40,328 bases of DNA, from contig PNIA01000007.1 in the NCBI GenBank assembly GCA_002877855.1, positions 1 through 40,328 on the forward strand, in the 5' to 3' direction. The notes beneath the pieces were generated by a model. The model was not told the origin of the DNA and did not search any database. It saw nothing but the letters and a program-made list of their open reading frames with translations. Each line of letters opens with the position of its first letter. Positions within the stretch are counted from its first letter, which is position 1. Position numbers and translations under genes: made by a program. Shown piece after piece: positions 27,307 through 35,679 of this stretch. This stretch comes from Caldisphaera sp. GTDB taxonomy: Archaea; Thermoproteota; Thermoprotei_A; Sulfolobales; Acidilobaceae.

Positions 27307-27846
27307 CTATATAAACGATATACTCAATTTTTTATTATAAAACGTAGGCATTATAAACATTTCACTCCCTTCCGTATTTTCCATTGTCTTTAATAAAAAT
27401 TCTAATATTTTTTGTTCATTATCAGAATAAAACAGATGTGGCTCTTTAGAATCTGTTGATCCTAACATACCAATATTTGTAAAGCTCTTCTTTAATAAGC
27501 TTGCTAAATTGTCTTCTTTAATAACTCCATAGTTTCCTTTAACATAAAAAATAAATATTGGTAGTGAATCAATACTAGATGAAAGGTAATCTATGTGCCA
27601 TTTAATTCTTTTATTTTTTAATAGGTGTCTTTTTAATCTATCCCTTAATCCATTGCCTGCAGATCCAACATATATTACAAATCCATTGTCTAATTTATAT
27701 AACTTCTTATTTATGTTAAACTTAATTCTGTTTACTATTTGAAAGCCTATTATATAAAGACCTTTATCATTTGGCAAGCTATTCTGTAAAGAAAAGGCTC
27801 CGATACCCCAGAGATCGTCATCGCTTTTTACTCCTTCCGGGCACAA
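27307..27846 (-). CDS. DUF123/GIY-YIG-like domain protein
   Basis: 179 residues. The central part (KGLYIIGFQIVNR, NGFVIYVGSAGNGLRDRLKRHL, KRIKWHIDYLSSS) matches the DUF123 archaeal relative of GIY-YIG nucleases, in which the YVGSA-G-L-R-R-H pattern mirrors the GIY-YIG core. The C-terminal part (LFYSDNEQKILEFLLKTM) is an added domain not recognised. TTG start at 27846 has GATGA 7 nt upstream; a later TTG around residue 28 is possible. Upstream of the HAD phosphatase gene on the same strand and divergent from the P-loop ATPase gene at 27939. A DNA-processing role is a family guess. Confidence 0.65.
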   Translation of the reverse strand: MCPEGVKSDDDLWGIGAFSLQNSLPNDKGLYIIGFQIVNRIKFNINKKLYKLDNGFVIYVGSAGNGLRDRLKRHLLKNKRIKWHIDYLSSSIDSLPIFIFYVKGNYGVIKEDNLASLLKKSFTNIGMLGSTDSKEPHLFYSDNEQKILEFLLKTMENTEGSEMFIMPTFYNKKLSISFI

Positions 27847-27938
27847 CTCTCTTCATCGCCTATAATCATAATTAGACACAAGAATAATAACTCTTATTAA
27901 AAATTAAAAAGAATTTGTAGAGGAAAACGGTGTATAAA

Positions 27939-28811
27939 ATGAAAATATTAATAATAGGATTGCTAGAGGAAAACTCAGGAAAAACAACCTTTGCATCTAG
28001 CTTGATATCTGCATTAATAAGTGAAGGATTCGATTCTGTAGGCTTTAAACCATTAGGTAATACTGAGCTTTGGGAACACCCGGAAGTCTTGGAAGAATCC
28101 AGAAGGCAAAAAATGGTAATAACTAAGGATTCAATCATATTATATAAATCATCGAAAGAAAAAGAACCAATAAACCTATTAAATCCGTTTGGAGGTCTGC
28201 TATTACCTGTTTTGCCTGAAAAATTTAATTCATTAAATTCTTTTAATGCAACATTATATTCGCCTAACATGAGGATGGGAATTTCTAGGCTGACCTCATG
28301 CAATAATAAGATGAAAAATATACATTTTATAAATGAGGGTGCAATAAATAAAAGCACTAAAAATATTGGATATGAAATATTAGATCTAGTATCTATTCTT
28401 GATAACCTAGTAAAAGTAGACGATAATTATTTATTTAACTTAATAAGTGGCGGTGCAATAAATGAGATTGATAAATGTTTAAATTATCTAGAAAATAGGC
28501 ATGAAGCAATAGTTATAGAATCTAATTCAAATGTCGCGTCTCCAACTATCAATTCAATTAACAGCGATTTAGTTATAGCAGTTACTCCTGGATCGGCTAT
28601 AGTTATTGATGGTAAAAGATTCAGGAAAGCTATAGAATTAATACTAACAAATGGAAAACCGTGGACTGTTAAAACACAAGAAGTTATTCCTTTAACTAAC
28701 TATATTTACTCAATAGAGCTTCCATTATTGCAAGACCAAATAGAAGGCTATAGCAAAGATTCATTATCTTATATAGTTAATGCAATAAAGGAATTACATA
28801 ATGAAAAATAG
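27939..28811 (+). CDS. P-loop ATPase (BioD/CobQ-like, AAA_26 type)
   Basis: About 290 residues. Opens with a Walker A variant LIIGLLEENSGKTTFASSLI and a deviant switch region VGFKPLG, typical of the dethiobiotin-synthetase/CobQ-like group. Later segments AIVIESNSNVASP and DLVIAVTPGSAIVIDG resemble the conserved Asp-x3-Pro-type strands. Biotin genes are absent, so BioD itself is unlikely; a scaffold/amidotransferase-type or sensor ATPase is possible. ATG start at 27939, close after GGTG; the GTG at 27930 is part of that signal. Stop is TAG. Divergent from the DUF123 gene. Confidence 0.65.
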   Translation: MKILIIGLLEENSGKTTFASSLISALISEGFDSVGFKPLGNTELWEHPEVLEESRRQKMVITKDSIILYKSSKEKEPINLLNPFGGLLLPVLPEKFNSLNSFNATLYSPNMRMGISRLTSCNNKMKNIHFINEGAINKSTKNIGYEILDLVSILDNLVKVDDNYLFNLISGGAINEIDKCLNYLENRHEAIVIESNSNVASPTINSINSDLVIAVTPGSAIVIDGKRFRKAIELILTNGKPWTVKTQEVIPLTNYIYSIELPLLQDQIEGYSKDSLSYIVNAIKELHNEK

Positions 28812-28903
28812 CATATATTTAAATTTATCTATATAGAGAATAAATACTTTTCAGTATTAAAACAATTTAATTCTATATTTAGAGATTATTATAGGGTGAT
28901 AAA

Positions 28904-29500
28904 TTGGCTTATTTTATAGATATACTTGATATACAATTAGATTTGTTAGGTGCTGGTCTATTACTTTTAGCAAGTTGGGTTTTCCTAAACTTCTCAATTA
29001 GCTATGATAAACAAAAACTCTCAGAAATGAACATGGACTATGGATATTTTCTTGTATTTTTAGGAATCTTTGCTTTAATATTTGGATTTTTGGGAATGTT
29101 TGCCTGGCCATTGCCAAGCTCCTATAATTTAATTTTGGTAGACCCTAATGTATTGCATGGTATAGTACTGCTTGCATTAGGTTTTGCTAGTTTAAATAAA
29201 GCACCTTTGTTTGGCATATTACTTGGTATAGCATTTATTTCAATACCAATAATAGTTTATGGAGACGTTATATTACATTTTAGTTTAACAAGTTCGCCAA
29301 CAGCAGCTGCTGCATTGTATATATTGATAGGAATCTATGGAATTTTAAGCCCATTATTACAAACAAAGGCAAAAAGATATTGGAGCTTTACAGCATTGAT
29401 ATCATTTGTCTTATCAGGAATATTATCATATTATATAGGATTAGAAGCAATATTTGAGCACACAGCTGGATGGATGAAATACACACCATGGTATGGCTGA
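28904..29500 (+). CDS. DUF981-like membrane protein
   Basis: 198 residues with about six or seven membrane helices. The loop FAWPLPSSYNLILVDPNVLHGIVLLALG resembles the hallmark WPLP-SYN...DP loop of the archaeal DUF981 family. Function unknown. TTG start, 4-5 nt after GGGTGA. It is followed after 9 nt by the thioredoxin-like gene in the same direction, so the pair is probably an operon; a link to membrane or redox stress would be a guess. Recognition of DUF981 is from motif memory. Confidence 0.65.
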   Translation: MAYFIDILDIQLDLLGAGLLLLASWVFLNFSISYDKQKLSEMNMDYGYFLVFLGIFALIFGFLGMFAWPLPSSYNLILVDPNVLHGIVLLALGFASLNKAPLFGILLGIAFISIPIIVYGDVILHFSLTSSPTAAAALYILIGIYGILSPLLQTKAKRYWSFTALISFVLSGILSYYIGLEAIFEHTAGWMKYTPWYG

Positions 29501-29509
29501 TGATCAATA

Positions 29510-29971
29510 ATGTTTACTGATAATTTAATTGAAAATGGGATTTATTTTTTTGATAAATCTTCTTTTAACTGGAAGAAAATTAATTGTGACGAATTTAGGA
29601 AAGAAAATGGAATAAATGTTATATATTTTAGTAATAGATATTGCGCTGCATGCAAACTCTTTAATTTATTATGGTATCCGTTTGTAGATAAGTTCGTAAG
29701 AACAAACAAGAATATCGACTTCATTTATTTTTTTGTAGTATCATGCAACTGGTTTATATATGATTGTAAGTCTGAGTGTGCATTAAATGCGTTTAAAAAA
29801 TACAGCATTAATGTTTCTCCAGTAACTTTATTAATTATGAATAGTTACAATAATAAAATAATAAAGGTTATTGAAGGAAATGTAGGTGAAAAATTACTAT
29901 ACAACGAATTAACTAAATTGATTAACAAATACAATCGTATTTTGGAGTCAATAAAACAAAAAAATAAATAA
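29510..29971 (+). CDS. Thioredoxin-like protein with a CAAC active site
   Basis: 153 residues. A strand (NVIYFSNRYCAACKLF) carries the CxxC pair at about Cys45/Cys48, with the aromatic residue before it; INVSPVTLLIM holds the cis-proline loop about 55 residues later. The middle has two more cysteines (SCNWF, DCKSEC). No signal peptide, so a cytoplasmic thiol reductase or oxidase is likely. ATG start right after the DUF981-like stop. Its stop codon is within a 30-nt perfect palindrome that may end the transcript. Confidence 0.75.
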   Translation: MFTDNLIENGIYFFDKSSFNWKKINCDEFRKENGINVIYFSNRYCAACKLFNLLWYPFVDKFVRTNKNIDFIYFFVVSCNWFIYDCKSECALNAFKKYSINVSPVTLLIMNSYNNKIIKVIEGNVGEKLLYNELTKLINKYNRILESIKQKNK

Positions 29972-29999
29972 CTGATCTCATTATATAATGAGATCAGTT
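29970..29999. terminator. 30-nt perfect palindrome at the end of the thioredoxin-like gene
   Basis: The arms AACTGATCTCATTAT and ATAATGAGATCAGTT are exact reverse complements with no loop, overlapping the stop at 29969-29971. A T-rich TTT follows. It can fold as a strong hairpin in RNA from either strand between convergent genes. Role as terminator is inference; as DNA it could also be a protein-binding dyad. Confidence 0.55.
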
Positions 30000-30100
30000 T
30001 AATTGCAAATCATAAAACTTGAGAACTCAAATTAAAAATATTTTAAATTAATATTTATTACATAACTTTGCTTTAAAGAAGCATGACTATAATAATTATT

Positions 30101-30130
30101 AATGATTTCCTTTGAAATCATTCTTTTTTA
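30101..30130 (+). terminator. Hairpin followed by a T tract
   Basis: AATGATTTC and GAAATCATT pair over 9 bp with a 4-nt loop (30101-30122), followed by CTTTTTTA on the plus strand. This suits termination of the upstream plus-strand operon. It overlaps the stop of the minus-strand NfeD-like gene. Confidence 0.5.
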
Positions 30131-30519
30131 ACAACTAGGTATATTCCATCTATATTTGTTACTATTATCTTTTCTCCTTTATTTATATTCTCATTGCTCT
30201 TTGCAGACCAAAGCTGATTATTAATTTTAATAACTCCAGGCTTTATTGGTGTTATGGTTTTTATTACAACACCTTTTGATCCTATTAAAGTTGATTGATT
30301 AACATTTATTGGTGTTATTATCTCAAATGATTTGGCTAAAACAATTAAAATAATGGCTATGGCTAAAACAATTAAAATAAACAAATAATATATGGACTTT
30401 GTTTTTAAGTATAAAAATATTGATATGATAAAAAGAATTATTAGTATCGAGATCAATGTTAAGCTTCCAGGCCCCCACCTTATTCTGGAAAAAAATCCCA
30501 CATTATCATTATACTGCAT
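30118..30519 (-). CDS. Short NfeD-family membrane protein (OB-fold only)
   Basis: 133 residues: two membrane helices at about 18-38 and 44-64, followed by a C-terminal OB-fold (LIGSKGVVIKTITPIKPGVIKINNQLWSA...INKGEKIIVTNIDGIYLVV) that matches the NfeD soluble domain. It lacks the ClpP-like protease part found in the neighbour at 30624. Short NfeD proteins work with stomatins in membrane organisation. ATG start, 3-4 nt after GGGTGAT. Divergent from the long NfeD gene with about 104 nt between. A 27-nt partial tandem repeat lies within its second helix. Confidence 0.75.
   Translation of the reverse strand: MQYNDNVGFFSRIRWGPGSLTLISILIILFIISIFLYLKTKSIYYLFILIVLAIAIILIVLAKSFEIITPINVNQSTLIGSKGVVIKTITPIKPGVIKINNQLWSAKSNENINKGEKIIVTNIDGIYLVVKKE
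30334..30380 (-). repeat. Partial 27-nt tandem duplication in the short NfeD gene
   Basis: A 20-nt sequence (GGCTAAAACAATTAAAATAA on the plus strand) occurs at 30334-30353 and 30361-30380. It encodes the repeated ILIVLA pattern in the second membrane helix. The reading frame is kept, so the duplication lengthens the helix by nine residues. Confidence 0.8.
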
Positions 30520-30623
30520 TATATCACCCTTTATTTAGTAATCGCCACAAATTATTATTATTAAACAAATACTAGTAATATAGTTTATAGCTTTTAAGTG
30601 TTATCAGATAACGGGGAATAAGA

Positions 30624-31904
30624 ATGAACATAAAAAAATCAATAGTAATAGTAATATTATTGATTTTAATTCTAGCCCTATCTATTAGAGCATACTCAAT
30701 AAATGTGAACAATAATAAAAAGCCAATAGTAATAGTAAACTTTGATACTACAGTTGATATAGGATCTTCAGATATGTTAAACAGAGCTTTAACTATTGCA
30801 CAATCATACAATGCAAGCGCAATAGTGATAGTAATGAATACGCCTGGGGGATATCTTAGCGATATGGTTAATATAGTTAATACAATAGAAGAAGCAAATA
30901 AATCAGGAATACCAACTTACACATATGTTCCACCAAATAGTTTGGCTGCTTCAGCAGGAAGCTATATTGCTATGGCTACAAACCAAATTATTATGGGAGA
31001 TGGGTCAGAAATAGGTCCGTCAACCCCAATAGTAGTTGGTGGAACTGCTTTAGAGCAAAATCACACAGAAGATGCCATGATTAGTTTTATGGAAAGTTTA
31101 GCCCAAAAATGGGGAAGAAATGTTACTGCTGCTCAGGATATGGTATTATATGATATAGCCTTTACTTCACAACAAGCATACCAGTATCATCTAATAAACG
31201 GTATATCGAATTCTTTTAGTCAGGCATTGGAAATATGGAACCTATCTGACAACCCTAAAATAAATGTTAGCGAAAATTATTATGAACAATTTTTAAGTGC
31301 TTTAAGCAACTCGACATTAGATGGCATTCTTATGACTTTAGGTGTTTTAGCAATACTTTTAGATCTATATCATCCAACTATAATATTAACTATAATAGGA
31401 ATAGTAGCAATAATTGCGGGTTTGGTTGGAGCTGAAATAATTAGTGCATCTGTTTTAGGAATTTCTTTAATTGCTATAGGGGCAGCAGTAATGCTTGTAG
31501 AATTAAAGCTTGGCCATGGATTTGCTCTTATGGCAGGTATGATAATTGCTGCAGTTGGTATTTATTTAATGGCAGAAGGTATACCAATGATATCAAGCGG
31601 AGTTCCTAATAGTTATATATCTCAGCTAGAAATTACTGGTGTTGGAGCTGTTGGAGTAGTAGCAGGTTTGTACATAAGATGGGTGGTAGGTCCTTTGAGA
31701 AAGAAAAATAAGCTAGCAGGCCCTGAATCATTAATAGGTAAGAGAGGAATTGTTGTATCTCCTTTAAATCCTGAAGGGGAGATAAGGATAGAAGGCATTA
31801 TATGGAAAGCCAAATGCGAGTCTTGCAGCGCTAATGTAGGAGATCAAGTAGAAGTTATAAGGATAGAAGGATTAAAACTAATAGTTAAAGCAAATAATAA
31901 GTGA
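30624..31904 (+). CDS. NfeD-type membrane serine protease (ClpP-like domain, membrane helices, OB-fold)
   Basis: 426 residues. Signal anchor (about 5-25), then a ClpP/crotonase-like serine protease domain: NTPGGYLSDMVNIVNTI, catalytic Ser in NSLAASAGSYIAMA, and GDGSEIGPSTPIVVG. Four or five membrane helices (about 230-350) follow and a cytoplasmic OB-fold ends the protein (LIGKRGIVVSPLNPEGEIRIEG). In archaea such proteases are known to cleave the stomatin C terminus; stomatin is encoded at 32397 in the same direction, but separated by 492 nt. ATG start with GGGG 5-6 nt upstream. The catalytic Lys cannot be placed with certainty. Confidence 0.85.
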   Translation: MNIKKSIVIVILLILILALSIRAYSINVNNNKKPIVIVNFDTTVDIGSSDMLNRALTIAQSYNASAIVIVMNTPGGYLSDMVNIVNTIEEANKSGIPTYTYVPPNSLAASAGSYIAMATNQIIMGDGSEIGPSTPIVVGGTALEQNHTEDAMISFMESLAQKWGRNVTAAQDMVLYDIAFTSQQAYQYHLINGISNSFSQALEIWNLSDNPKINVSENYYEQFLSALSNSTLDGILMTLGVLAILLDLYHPTIILTIIGIVAIIAGLVGAEIISASVLGISLIAIGAAVMLVELKLGHGFALMAGMIIAAVGIYLMAEGIPMISSGVPNSYISQLEITGVGAVGVVAGLYIRWVVGPLRKKNKLAGPESLIGKRGIVVSPLNPEGEIRIEGIIWKAKCESCSANVGDQVEVIRIEGLKLIVKANNK

Positions 31905-32396
31905 GATACAACTTCTATTAATGAGAAATTAAGAAATTATTTCAGACTTTTTCATTTTATATGCATCCTTTATTATGAGTTCGTTAATACCTAATTTTTA
32001 TGTAAACTCAAGGGATGAGATATTTAAACCACTTTACCGTAATAATCTGCCCTCTCTGTCATGAAGGTGAGATCTTATAAAAAACATAGATTTAGCTACA
32101 TATCTACCCTAAATGATGAATTCACTATTATTTAAAAAATCTTAATTTATTTTTGGTCATCCTTCTTAACATTAATTAGGTTTTATATTATTAAACCTGT
32201 GTATCTATTTTCATATTTTATTCGATGATATAAAAATTAGATTAATATTTTTTAATCTTTTCCAATATAAGGGGGATTCGCCTTTATTACAAAGAGAAAA
32301 ACAGCCTCTGAATTCAGCATCTCTTAATTAAAAGAATTTTCATTTAAAAACATAGATTTTTAAGCCTGTAATTTAATACTAACAGAGGGATAAAAT
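31905..32396. other. 492-nt gene-free stretch between NfeD and stomatin genes
   Basis: No credible gene. It holds a 14-nt direct repeat (AAAAACATAGATTT at 32080-32093 and 32346-32359, the second just upstream of the stomatin promoter area), a CTGAATTCAG palindrome (32308-32317) and a 24-codon open frame from 32061 without a ribosome site. The middle part around 32040-32075 is less AT-rich than the rest. It could be a decayed gene or an unannotated RNA. Confidence 0.5.
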
Positions 32397-33248
32397 TTGA
32401 TTAATATTGCGCTATTAGCTATCGAAGTTTTTATATTATTAATAGTGTTGGCCATATTATTAAGTGGTATAAAGATAGTTAACGAATGGGAAAGATTACC
32501 TGTATTGGTGCTGGGCAGATTTAGAGGCTTAAAAGGACCAGGTATAGTTTACGTGATACCAATAATAAGTAGAATACCTTTTAGGATCTCTACAAGGCTG
32601 CAGGCCTTAGCATTTAGAACTGAACAATCATTGACAAAAGATAATGTACCTGTTGTGGTAGATGCAGTAATGTATTATCAACCAGTAAACTTAGAAAAAG
32701 TTGTTTTGTCAGTAGAAAATTTTAATATAACTACACAGTTAGCTGCTGAAACAACTTTAAGAGAAGTTATTGGTCAAACTGTTCTAGATGAAGTTTTAGC
32801 GGAAAGAGATAAAGTTGCGGCGTTGGCAAGAAATATAATTGATAGTAAAACTGAAGCATGGGGTGTTAAAGTAACAGCTGTTGAGATAAGAAATGTCGAA
32901 ATTCCTCATGACTTAGTAGAAGCTATGTCAAGACAAGCTCAAGCAGAAAGAGAAAGAAGGGCTAGAGTTACTTTGGCAGAGGCAGAATTTGAGGCCGCTC
33001 AAAAAATGGTTGAGGCAGCAGGCCTCTATAAAGATCATGATGAAGCATTTATGCTTAGATGGATGAACATGATTTATGAGTTAGGTATGGAGGGAAGGAA
33101 TACATTAATGTTAATACCTGTTAATCTACCTGCTGCAGGTCCTTTAACCGGCTCTCCAATTAACTTGTTTGGAATACAAAAAATGCAAGAAATAATGCAA
33201 ACACAAGCTAAGCAAACACAGCAAGGAGCTCAAGAACAAAATAAATAA
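32397..33248 (+). CDS. SPFH/Band 7 (stomatin-like) membrane protein
   Basis: 283 residues. One N-terminal membrane helix (about 3-23), then the Band 7 domain: IVNEWERLPVLVLGRFRG, GPGIVYVIPIISRIPFR, VDAVMYYQPVN, TLREVIGQTVLDEVLAERD, WGVKVTAVEIRNVEIP, and a coiled-coil AMSRQAQAERERRARVTLAEAEFEAAQKM, ending with a hydrophobic patch (TLMLIPVNLPAAG) where archaeal stomatins are clipped by their NfeD protease. It forms membrane scaffolds. TTG start with GAGGGAT 5-6 nt upstream. The gene follows NfeD at a distance, and converges with the DUF4382-like gene, 7 nt apart. Confidence 0.9.
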   Translation: MINIALLAIEVFILLIVLAILLSGIKIVNEWERLPVLVLGRFRGLKGPGIVYVIPIISRIPFRISTRLQALAFRTEQSLTKDNVPVVVDAVMYYQPVNLEKVVLSVENFNITTQLAAETTLREVIGQTVLDEVLAERDKVAALARNIIDSKTEAWGVKVTAVEIRNVEIPHDLVEAMSRQAQAERERRARVTLAEAEFEAAQKMVEAAGLYKDHDEAFMLRWMNMIYELGMEGRNTLMLIPVNLPAAGPLTGSPINLFGIQKMQEIMQTQAKQTQQGAQEQNK

Positions 33249-33255
33249 TTTTTAA

Positions 33256-33771
33256 TTAGCTAGGGGGAGAATTTGAAGTAGTAACAGCAATTAGAGGCCT
33301 TAAAATGTATTCTCCATTTCCAGTTTCAGTTATATGAGGTCCCAAGCTAATAGTTACATATGTAGTTCTTCCTGGAGATATTAAAAGACCTCCTGGAATT
33401 GCTATTTTAAATACATTACTTGGTAAATTTGCAGAAACATTAATGTTGTTTAATAGCTGTATTGTGACAGATTCAACTACAAATCTTACTTCAGTATAAT
33501 TTCCACTAGGTATCGTAGTTGAAGTCAAAAGTTGGGGAGTGCTTGATAACGCTATTGTCTGAGTTTTATTTGAAACTGTTATCCACCCTTTGTTGGTTGA
33601 ATGTATCATTATAGATGAGATCGTTAAGTATATTTGAGCATAACTATTGTTTCCAGGATCAGAAATATAAAATCTTACATATCCATAGGATTCATAATAA
33701 TATAGACCAATAGCTAATACTATAACAATTATTAATACACCTGCAACTATACCTTTACTAAGATTTTTCAT
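33256..33771 (-). CDS. DUF4382-like exported protein
   Basis: About 171 residues. N-terminal membrane anchor or signal (GIVAGVLIIVIVLAIGLYYY), then a beta-rich extracellular domain: VRFYISDPGNNSYAQIYLTISSIMIHS..GWITVSN, SGNYTEVRFVVESVTIQL and PGRTTYVTISLGPHI. This order is typical of the DUF4382 family, which lies on the outside of archaeal and bacterial cells; function unknown. Several Asn-x-Ser/Thr sites suggest glycosylation. ATG start at 33771, 6 nt after GGTG; the TTG at 33783 overlaps that signal. Confidence 0.7.
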   Translation of the reverse strand: MKNLSKGIVAGVLIIVIVLAIGLYYYESYGYVRFYISDPGNNSYAQIYLTISSIMIHSTNKGWITVSNKTQTIALSSTPQLLTSTTIPSGNYTEVRFVVESVTIQLLNNINVSANLPSNVFKIAIPGGLLISPGRTTYVTISLGPHITETGNGEYILRPLIAVTTSNSPPS

Positions 33772-33867
33772 TGCAAACACCAAAAATAGTAAGGTATGAT
33801 AGTAGTTAAAAATTTTTGTTTATTTTGCATTTATATTTAATAAATCAATTACCATTAAATTAAAAAA

Positions 33868-33953
33868 TGCAGGGGGTGGGATTTGAACCCACGCAGGCCT
33901 ACGCCAACGGGTCTTGAGCCCGTCCCCTTTAGACCAAGCTCGGGCACCCCTGC
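33868..33953 (-). tRNA. tRNA-Leu (anticodon CAA)
   Basis: Reads UUG codons. The acceptor arms GCAGGGG and CCCCTGC pair fully and the discriminator is A. The anticodon loop CTCAAGA gives CAA, followed by a long variable arm (class II, about 14 nt), then T arm GTGGG-TTCAAAT-CCCAC. No intron and no encoded CCA; a T tract (TTTTTT) follows the 3' end and can stop transcription. This fits the many TTG codons and TTG starts in the window. GC content is far above its surroundings, as expected for a thermophile tRNA. Confidence 0.95.
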
Positions 33954-33968
33954 TCATTATTTTAGTTT

Positions 33969-33976
33969 GATAAAAA
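33969..33976 (-). promoter_or_regulatory. Candidate TATA box for tRNA-Leu
   Basis: TTTTTATC on the minus strand, about 20 nt before the 5' end of the tRNA. Placement is slightly close for an archaeal TATA box, so this is tentative. Confidence 0.3.
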
Positions 33977-34110
33977 GGGATTATATTTTCTATCCTTTTT
34001 ATTTAATATGATTAGCAAAATTTTTAATTATATAACCAAATAGAATTTTATAGTTAATTTCATATAATAAAATCATTAAATTTATCACAAAAATCCTATT
34101 AATTTTATAG

Positions 34111-34827
34111 CTAGCTTTCTATTTTAACAAGCAACGAATTCTGTTGTGCTTGTACAGCTTGTACTTGTTTACTTTGTTCAGTTATTTCTTTAGGCTTTAC
34201 AACCTCTTTATTTTCTGTAAAAGCTAATTGAACAGTTTTATCGAGCTTTTCCAAATATTCTTTAGCAGATCTCTTTTCCTCTGAGTTTGTGTCTTTTAGT
34301 TTTCTTAGATGGTTCATGCTTTGTGTGTAGCCTTTTTCACTGATTTCTCCACTAAAATATGATATCTCAATATTTGCTATAGCTCTAGAAACTTTTAATT
34401 CCTCATCTTCGATCTCATTTACTCTTCCGTTTATAATTTTTTTAACCTCATCGGCCTTAATTCTTAAAGCCTTTATTTCTTCATCAAGTCTTCTTTTCAT
34501 TGGGTCTACTACACTGCTCGGCAGGTCATTTTGACCAGATATAGTATCTAACGCTTTCCTTCTTTTATATGCTCTATCGAGATTTTCTATTAGTTTACTG
34601 GCCTCAAACTTCCAGGTTGGAACAACAACTATTTTACCATCTTGAAGCTTTAATCTTTCTCCATCTATTGATTCAATGTTTCTATCAGCAATTTTTATTG
34701 AAATGTTTTCTACCTTACCATCAACTGAGCTTGATATACTTATTACTGTTCCCAAATTTCTTCCATATTCATCATATATGTCATCGCCAGTAAATCTTGA
34801 TACCTCATCGATTCTTAGGATCACCAC
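34111..34827 (-). CDS. cdvA: CdvA-like cell division protein
   Basis: 238 residues: an N-terminal PRC-barrel-like domain (TGDDIYDEYGRNLGTVISISSSVDGKVENISIKIAD, about 10-70), a long charged coiled coil (about 90-205) and a Gln-rich linker ending in a short hydrophobic tail (NSLLVKIES). This is the CdvA layout; CdvA binds membrane or DNA at mid-cell and recruits CdvB through a short C-terminal peptide. GTG start, 5 nt after GGTGT. It is divergent from an ESCRT-III gene rather than in the usual cdvA-cdvB-cdvC order, and no Vps4/CdvC gene is in the window. Confidence 0.8.
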   Translation of the reverse strand: MVILRIDEVSRFTGDDIYDEYGRNLGTVISISSSVDGKVENISIKIADRNIESIDGERLKLQDGKIVVVPTWKFEASKLIENLDRAYKRRKALDTISGQNDLPSSVVDPMKRRLDEEIKALRIKADEVKKIINGRVNEIEDEELKVSRAIANIEISYFSGEISEKGYTQSMNHLRKLKDTNSEEKRSAKEYLEKLDKTVQLAFTENKEVVKPKEITEQSKQVQAVQAQQNSLLVKIES

Positions 34828-34941
34828 TTAAGACACCAAATCTTTAATTAACTAGAAGGATATATAATGTGAAACCCCTATTTATTAAGTTTTTCTCCTT
34901 ATTAGCTATTTTTTAAAACTATACTAGTTGGTGAAAGATGC

Positions 34942-35619
34942 TTGAGCAGCTTAGAAGATTGGAATAAGAGATGGTATGAACAAAAGAAGGAAACTATTGG
35001 TCAAAAGATTAAAACTGCAGTAAGACCACCTCCCCCATTAAAGGGGCAAATAATATCTGCAACATATAAAATTGCAACACAAATAAACAAATTAGACTAT
35101 AATCTAAGCAAATTAGAGGCTTATGATAAACAACTGTTTGAAAAAACAGTTAATGCATTGGTAGAAGGCGACAAGAGTAAGGCTGGCATGTACGCAAATG
35201 AAGTAGCTGAAGTAAGAAAGATGGCAAAGGTATTAATGACAGTTAGATTTGCATTGGAAAGAGTAAAGTTAAGATTAGACACCACATTAATATTTGGAGA
35301 TGTAAATGCCGACCTAGCTCCAGCAATTGTAGCCTTAAAGAATGTAGCTGGATATTTGAAAGGCATGATGCCAGACGTGTTTACAGAATTGATGGGAGTA
35401 GACGAGGAATTACAAATGGCAATGATGCAATACAGCTCAGGCAGTGTACCAATGCTAGAAAACGAGTTTGTAACGGAAGAGGCACAGAAGATATTAAAAG
35501 ATGCAAGCTTAGTAGCAGAACAAAAGATGAAACAAGAATTTCCAGAAATACCTACAGCAGAAAGTATACCATCTTCAGTTAACAATGCTAGCTCTGCAAC
35601 TGCAGGAGCTGGCAAGTAA
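34942..35619 (+). CDS. ESCRT-III-like (CdvB family) protein
   Basis: 225 residues, mainly helical. N-terminal RPPPPLKGQIISATYKIATQINKLDYNLSKLEAYDKQLF starts the Snf7-type helical hairpin; KAGMYANEVAEVRKMAKVLMTVRFALERVKLRLDT is the second long helix, and VFTELMGVDEELQMAMMQ the later helices. ESCRT-III proteins polymerise at the division neck and are remodelled by CdvC/Vps4. Its length and lack of a winged-helix end suggest a CdvB1/CdvB2-like paralogue instead of CdvB itself. TTG start with GGTGA 7 nt upstream. Divergent from cdvA with 114 nt between, so shared control is likely. Confidence 0.85.
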   Translation: MSSLEDWNKRWYEQKKETIGQKIKTAVRPPPPLKGQIISATYKIATQINKLDYNLSKLEAYDKQLFEKTVNALVEGDKSKAGMYANEVAEVRKMAKVLMTVRFALERVKLRLDTTLIFGDVNADLAPAIVALKNVAGYLKGMMPDVFTELMGVDEELQMAMMQYSSGSVPMLENEFVTEEAQKILKDASLVAEQKMKQEFPEIPTAESIPSSVNNASSATAGAGK

Positions 35620-35679
35620 AACTTTTTTTAATCTAATAAAATTAAAAAAATTTATTCTTTTTAATTTTTATATATAATT

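Noticed and set aside
27939..28811. Dethiobiotin synthetase (bioD)
   Set aside because: Only the P-loop fold is shared; no biotin genes are nearby and substrate motifs are not recognisable.
32061..32135. 24-codon open frame in the NfeD-stomatin gap
   Set aside because: No ribosome site, very short, no recognisable sequence; length expected by chance.
31905..32396. C/D box small RNA (ATGATGA near 32112)
   Set aside because: No matching D box (CTGA) within the normal 60-70 nt on the same strand.
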